DNA of 64,000 nucleotides from Streptomyces flaveolus. GTDB taxonomy: Bacteria > Actinomycetota > Actinomycetes > Streptomycetales > Streptomycetaceae. A program made the position numbers and the translations under genes. The notes below the pieces were generated by a model that was not told the origin of the DNA, ran no database searches, and saw only the letters and a list, made by a program, of their open reading frames with translations. Where the stretch lies: NCBI RefSeq assembly GCF_000716535.1, contig NZ_JNWV01000037.1, positions 248,001 to 312,000 of the forward strand, written 5' to 3'. Shown here piece after piece: positions 60,775-64,000 of this stretch (within the stretch, counting starts at the first letter, position 1; each line of letters opens with the position of its first letter).

Positions 60775-61281
60775 CTACTCGGCCAGCTCCTCCAGCAGCC
60801 GCACGGTCGTCAGCCCCGCCCGCAGGTACTCCACGAACAGCTCGTTGTGCAGCGCCCAGGCCGAGCGCCTGGCCCGGATCAGCTGGATCGCCTGGTCGGC
60901 CGAGTCACCCCGCTGCACCAGGGCGTGCGCGATCACCAGCCCCGAGCGGTTGTACCCGTGGTAACAGCGCACGAGCACCCGCCGGCCGGCGTCCAGCGCC
61001 TCGTTCGCCGCGCGCGCCAGCCGGATCACCCCGGCGAGCTGCGTCCCGTCCAGGGGACCGTCCGGGATCGGCCACACATGGTGCTCCACGCCCGGATCGG
61101 GGCCGTACCCCGGCAGCCGCAGCAAGGACTGCACCACATCGAACTCGTCATGGACGACGGCGAACTCCAGGCCTCCGGACCGGCCGCGGAACTCGTGCCC
61201 GCCCATCCACAGGCCGGGCACGATCTCGCTCCACGGGCTGTCCGGAGCCGGTACGTCGGGCTGCTTTCCGCGGGTCCGCAA
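60775..61281 (-). CDS. Dual-specificity protein phosphatase-like protein
   Basis: 168 residues. The P-loop VRCYHGYNRSG gives the C-x5-R signature (Cys106, Arg112); the residue before Cys is Arg rather than the usual His. The general acid loop may be in IPDGPLDG (72-79). The protein fits small actinobacterial DSP/PTP enzymes that act on phosphotyrosine or other phosphate esters. No signal peptide. Minus strand, upstream of the lipoprotein-kinase pair by about 190 bases. Confidence 0.82.
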   Translation of the reverse strand: MRTRGKQPDVPAPDSPWSEIVPGLWMGGHEFRGRSGGLEFAVVHDEFDVVQSLLRLPGYGPDPGVEHHVWPIPDGPLDGTQLAGVIRLARAANEALDAGRRVLVRCYHGYNRSGLVIAHALVQRGDSADQAIQLIRARRSAWALHNELFVEYLRAGLTTVRLLEELAE

Positions 61282-61380
61282 CGGCGCCTCCCCAACTCCC
61301 CCTCACGGGCCGCCCTCCACGGTAACCGGTCTTGCCCCCGGAGCACCCCGCCTGTTCCCATGGTCGAGGGGTGATGGCGC

Positions 61381-62184
61381 ATGAGCGGACTGCGCGTGGT
61401 GCCGGCCTTCCGGCACGGCCGGGAGCGGCTGTACGTCTGCCGCGAGGACGGCAGCAATATCGCCTGGTACGACCGTGAGACAGGCCGGGTCAACCTGCTC
61501 GGCGAGGACAGCAGGGACGATGTGCTCCACGCCCTGAAGCCCTTCCTGACCGGCCCGGTGACCGTGGGCCCGCCCCCGGTCCCGACCCCCGCCGAACTCG
61601 CCCGGCTGACCCTGCACCCGGACGACGACCTGGCCCCCAACCGCCCCGGCGAGGCCCTGCTCGTCGCCCTCGACCGCGACCCCGGCCCCGTCCACCGGCT
61701 CCGCCCCGACCCGCGCCGCCGCGCCCTCACCGCCGAGCAGACCGTCGGCGAGGCCCTGGACGGCCTGGAGGGGGCCGGCTGGCACACCCTGCACTCCCTC
61801 TCCCTGCCCGGCGGCGACCGCATCCATCACCTGGTGATCGGCCCCGGCGGCCTGTTCGCCGTCCACGCCCTCCACGCCCGCAGGACCCGGGTCCTGGTCG
61901 CCGACCCGATGGTCACCCTGGGCCGCCGCGAGGCCGAGCCGCTGCTGCGCCGGCTGCGCGCCGACGCCGACCGCGCCTCCTACGCCCTGACCGCCGAGGT
62001 CCGCCCGCTGCTGGCCCTCGTCGGCCCGTCCGAGGTGACCGTGACGGCGCAGCCGCGCGGGGTGCGGATCATGACGGACACGGAGCTGGCGGGCCTGGCC
62101 CGGCTGGGCGGTGTGCTCAAACCGGCGGACGTGGAAGCGCTGCACGGGATGGCCCGGGACCGGAACACGTGGGGGAGGCTGTAG
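61381..62184 (+). CDS. NERD-related protein, probably without nuclease activity
   Basis: 267 residues. Residues 125-180 follow the NERD pattern: GEALDGLEGAGWHTLHSL, then GGDRIHHLVIGPGGLFAVHALHARRTRV. In active NERD nucleases the last strand carries E-x-K; here it reads H-A-L-H, so the catalytic pair is missing. The N-terminal 115 residues are an alpha/beta region with an RERLYVCREDGSNIAWYD start. The final codons (ALHGMARDRNTWGRL) are the source of the tandem expansion that follows. Role unknown. Confidence 0.75.
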   Translation: MSGLRVVPAFRHGRERLYVCREDGSNIAWYDRETGRVNLLGEDSRDDVLHALKPFLTGPVTVGPPPVPTPAELARLTLHPDDDLAPNRPGEALLVALDRDPGPVHRLRPDPRRRALTAEQTVGEALDGLEGAGWHTLHSLSLPGGDRIHHLVIGPGGLFAVHALHARRTRVLVADPMVTLGRREAEPLLRRLRADADRASYALTAEVRPLLALVGPSEVTVTAQPRGVRIMTDTELAGLARLGGVLKPADVEALHGMARDRNTWGRL

Positions 62185-62533
62185 CGAGGGCGGCCCGCGC
62201 GGGGTGCGGATCATGACGGACCCGGGGCCGACGGGCCTGGCCCGGCTGGGCGGGGTGCCCAAGCCGGCGGACGTGGCAGGCTGCGTGGGGTGGCCTGGGA
62301 CCGGGATGCGTGTGGGCGCTGCGTGGGGTGGCCGGGGACCGGGACGGGTGTGGGCGCTGCGTGGGATGGCCTGGGACCGGAACACGAGAGGCGCCGCACT
62401 CGATGGCCCGGGACCGGAACGCGAGAGGCGTTGCACGGAATGGCCCGGGACCGGAACGCGAGAGGCGCTGCACGGAATGGCCCGGGACCGGAACACGTGG
62501 GGGAGGCTGTAGCGAGGGCGGCCCGCGCGGGGT
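62058..62533. repeat. Duplicated 3' end of the NERD-like gene with 37-38 bp minisatellite
   Basis: The last 145 bases of the gene (from cggatcatgacgga to gaggctgtagcgagggcggc) are copied again downstream. The second copy starts near 62204, and its final segment reappears unchanged at 62467-62533. Between these lies a tandem array of tgc(g/a)(t/c)ggg(g/a)tggcc(t/c)gggaccgg units at 62280, 62318, 62356, 62393, 62430 and 62467, with periods 38, 38, 37, 37 and 37. The unit encodes L-H-G-M-A-R-D-R-N in the gene, but frames shift between copies, so the array is not coding. Confidence 0.85.
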
Positions 62534-62542
62534 GACGTGCCG

Positions 62543-63430
62543 TTACGGCAGCGGAGCCGCCGATCGCCGGTCCAGCAACGGTTCCATCAGGTCCCCGTGG
62601 TCCTGCAGGCGCGGCGCCATGTCCTCCGCGTGGATCTCCAGTTGTCCGGGACTCCGGCAGTCGGCCACCTCCTCCCAGGTCACCGGCGCGGACACCAGGG
62701 GCAGGCGGCGGGCGCGCACGGTGTACGGGGTGGCCGTGGTCTTGCGGGCCGCGTTCTGGCTCCAGTCGACGAACACCTTCCCCGGCCGCAGGCTCTTCGT
62801 CATCCGGTGCACGACCAGCCGGGGCATCGCCCGCTCCGCCTCCACCGCCAGCGCCTTCGCGTACTCGGACGTCTGTTCGGAGGAGCTCCCGCGCACCGCC
62901 GCGAGCACATGCAGCCCCTTGGACCCGGCGGTCTTCGGGTACGCCTCGATCCCGTCCACCGCGAGCCGCTCGCGCAGCCACAGGGCGACCTCGCAGCAGT
63001 GCACGATCGTCGCGGGCGCGCCCGGATCGAGGTCGAAGACCAGCCGGTCGGCCTCCTCCGGGGACTGCACCAGCCACTGGTGGGTGTGGAACTCGGTGAC
63101 GAGGTTCGCCGCCCAGACCAGGCTCGGCAGGTCCTGCACCACGACCATCCGGGCCGGGCTGTCCGCCGACGACCGCGGGACCGCGGCCGTGGTGACCCAC
63201 TCGGGCGTACCCGGCGGCACGTTCTTCGTGAAGAAGAGCTGCCCTTCGGGGCCGTCCGGATAGCGCAGGAAGGACACCGCCCGGTCGCGCAGGTGCGGCA
63301 GCAGGGCCGCCGCGGAGGTCGCGTAGTAGTGCAGCAGCTCCCCTTTGGTGAAGCCGGTCTCCGGATACAGCACCTTCTCCAGGTTGCTGAGCGCGACCCG
63401 GCGCCCCTCCACCTCTGTGATAGGCGTCAT
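62543..63430 (-). CDS. LigD polymerase (primase-like) domain protein, NHEJ
   Basis: 295 residues forming only the archaeo-eukaryotic primase-type polymerase domain of LigD. The metal-binding Asp133 and Asp135 lie in VFDLDPGAP; ELLHYYATSA near the N-terminus and KVFVDWSQN toward the C-terminus are typical. The ligase and phosphoesterase domains are absent, so a separate ATP ligase must complete end joining. The protein fills in and adds nucleotides at broken DNA ends. It is divergent from ku with 53 bases between, so the pair probably shares a control region. Confidence 0.92.
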   Translation of the reverse strand: MTPITEVEGRRVALSNLEKVLYPETGFTKGELLHYYATSAAALLPHLRDRAVSFLRYPDGPEGQLFFTKNVPPGTPEWVTTAAVPRSSADSPARMVVVQDLPSLVWAANLVTEFHTHQWLVQSPEEADRLVFDLDPGAPATIVHCCEVALWLRERLAVDGIEAYPKTAGSKGLHVLAAVRGSSSEQTSEYAKALAVEAERAMPRLVVHRMTKSLRPGKVFVDWSQNAARKTTATPYTVRARRLPLVSAPVTWEEVADCRSPGQLEIHAEDMAPRLQDHGDLMEPLLDRRSAAPLP

Positions 63431-63483
63431 AGGATGACAATCCCAGACGAACCGGAAAAATCGCCAAAGGGAAGGTCCGGCAC

Positions 63484-64000
63484 GTGCGATCGATATGGAA
63501 CGGCGCCATCTCCTTCGGGCTCGTCAGCATTCCGATCAAGCTGGTGAACGCCACGGAGAGCCACGCCATCTCCTTCCGGCAGATCCACACCGAGGACAAC
63601 GGCCGCATCCGCTACCGCAAGGTCTGCGAACTGGACGACCGTGAGGTCAGCCAGGCCGAGATCGGCAAGGCGTACGAGGACGCCGACGGCTCGATCATCC
63701 CGATCACCGACGAGGACCTCTCCCACCTCCCGATCCCGACCGCTCGCACGATCGACATCGTCGCCTTCGTCCCGGCCGAGCGGATCGACCCGCTCCAGAT
63801 GGGCGCGGCCTACTACCTGGCCGCCGGCGGAGCCCCCGCCGCCAAGCCGTACACCCTCCTGCGCGAGGCCCTCAAACGCAGCAACAAGGTCGCGATCGCC
63901 AAGTACGCCCTGCGCGGCCGGGAACGCCTCGGCATGCTCCGCGTGGTCGGCGACGCCATCGCCATGCACGGCCTGCTCTGGCCGGACGAGGTCCGGTCCC
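63484..64000 (+). CDS. ku: Ku end-binding protein (5' part; runs off the window)
   Basis: 172 codons are visible and the frame is open at the window end. It starts at GTG with gggaagg upstream: MRSIWNGAISFGLVSIPIKLVNATE, the canonical bacterial Ku N-terminus, followed by RQIHTEDNGRIRYRKVCE and TIDIVAFVPAERIDP of the bridge region. Bacterial Ku homodimers bind DNA ends and recruit LigD. The C-terminal part, often basic in Streptomyces, is outside the window. Confidence 0.95.
   Translation, partial: MRSIWNGAISFGLVSIPIKLVNATESHAISFRQIHTEDNGRIRYRKVCELDDREVSQAEIGKAYEDADGSIIPITDEDLSHLPIPTARTIDIVAFVPAERIDPLQMGAAYYLAAGGAPAAKPYTLLREALKRSNKVAIAKYALRGRERLGMLRVVGDAIAMHGLLWPDEVRS

Noticed and set aside
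62280..62510. Possible CRISPR array
   Set aside because: Units of 37-38 bases are contiguous with no unique spacers, are not palindromic, derive from the end of the adjacent gene, and no cas genes are present.
1..64000. tRNA or rRNA genes
   Set aside because: No GGTTCGAATCC-type T-arm with matching acceptor stem and no rRNA-like block was seen in the gaps; a tRNAscan-SE run would settle it.

Overview
The window is a 64 kb piece of a high-GC actinomycete chromosome, almost certainly Streptomyces. The evidence is the very high GC in third codon positions, GTG starts, TANNNT -10 boxes placed 6-7 bases before start codons, and marker genes: nickel superoxide dismutase with its SodX protease, a fused 2-oxoglutarate decarboxylase (Kgd/SucA), a conservon (cvnABCD), a DUF6104 protein and a Ku/LigD pair. 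From memory the order sodN-sodX ... kgd ... lon ... cvn ... ftsW/PBP ... ligD-ku matches the core of the S. coelicolor chromosome; this was not checked by alignment. No rRNA, tRNA, insertion sequence, prophage or CRISPR array was seen.

Layout. 1-5.5 kb: small zinc-ribbon and DUF952 proteins, an AraC-VOC-VOC operon, a PiT phosphate transporter remnant, sodN/sodX, a CGNR regulator and a methyltransferase. 5.6-8.3 kb: a polar amino-acid ABC importer. 8.9-11.3 kb: malic enzyme and an MDR-type oxidoreductase. 11.4-14.7 kb: a small HTH/Clp-N module with two palindromes on its promoter, then a DUF4097-PadR operon. 14.9-27.8 kb: a co-directional accessory island. It holds a Trypco1-like protein, a trypsin/VMAP-C protein, a MoxR ATPase, a SAV_2336-type vWA-like protein, a short peptide gene with an FxsA-like leader and a TTA codon, a stand-alone HExxH protein, and a TIR-like/NB-ARC/TPR protein. 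27.9-38.3 kb: kgd, a two-component system, a spermidine-synthase-like protein, a rhomboid-like protein and lon. 38.4-44.3 kb: a SpoIIE-type phosphatase, GH25 lysozyme, MarR, a 0.8 kb repeat tract and a PP2C-like phosphatase. 44.7-50.4 kb: a conservon with a styrene-monooxygenase-like flavoprotein. 50.4-55.7 kb: an NlpC/P60 hydrolase, TetR, two divergent diiron proteins and a Pro/Gln-rich membrane protein. 55.7-61.3 kb: a SEDS/PBP pair, an orphan sensor kinase with a lipoprotein, and a dual-specificity phosphatase. 61.4-64 kb: a NERD-like protein whose 3' end has been tandemly expanded, then a divergent LigD polymerase and Ku (Ku is cut by the window end).

The most interesting part is 15-27.8 kb. 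It joins a vWA-MoxR-VMAP type NTP-dependent conflict system to a RiPP-like set (peptide, HExxH enzyme, NB-ARC/TPR receptor) that has no radical SAM enzyme in this window. The peptide gene carries the only in-frame TTA codon noticed, which would tie it to bldA and development. Three separate minisatellites (12.2, 42.5 and 62.2 kb) each start at the 3' end of a plus-strand gene and fill a convergent gap.
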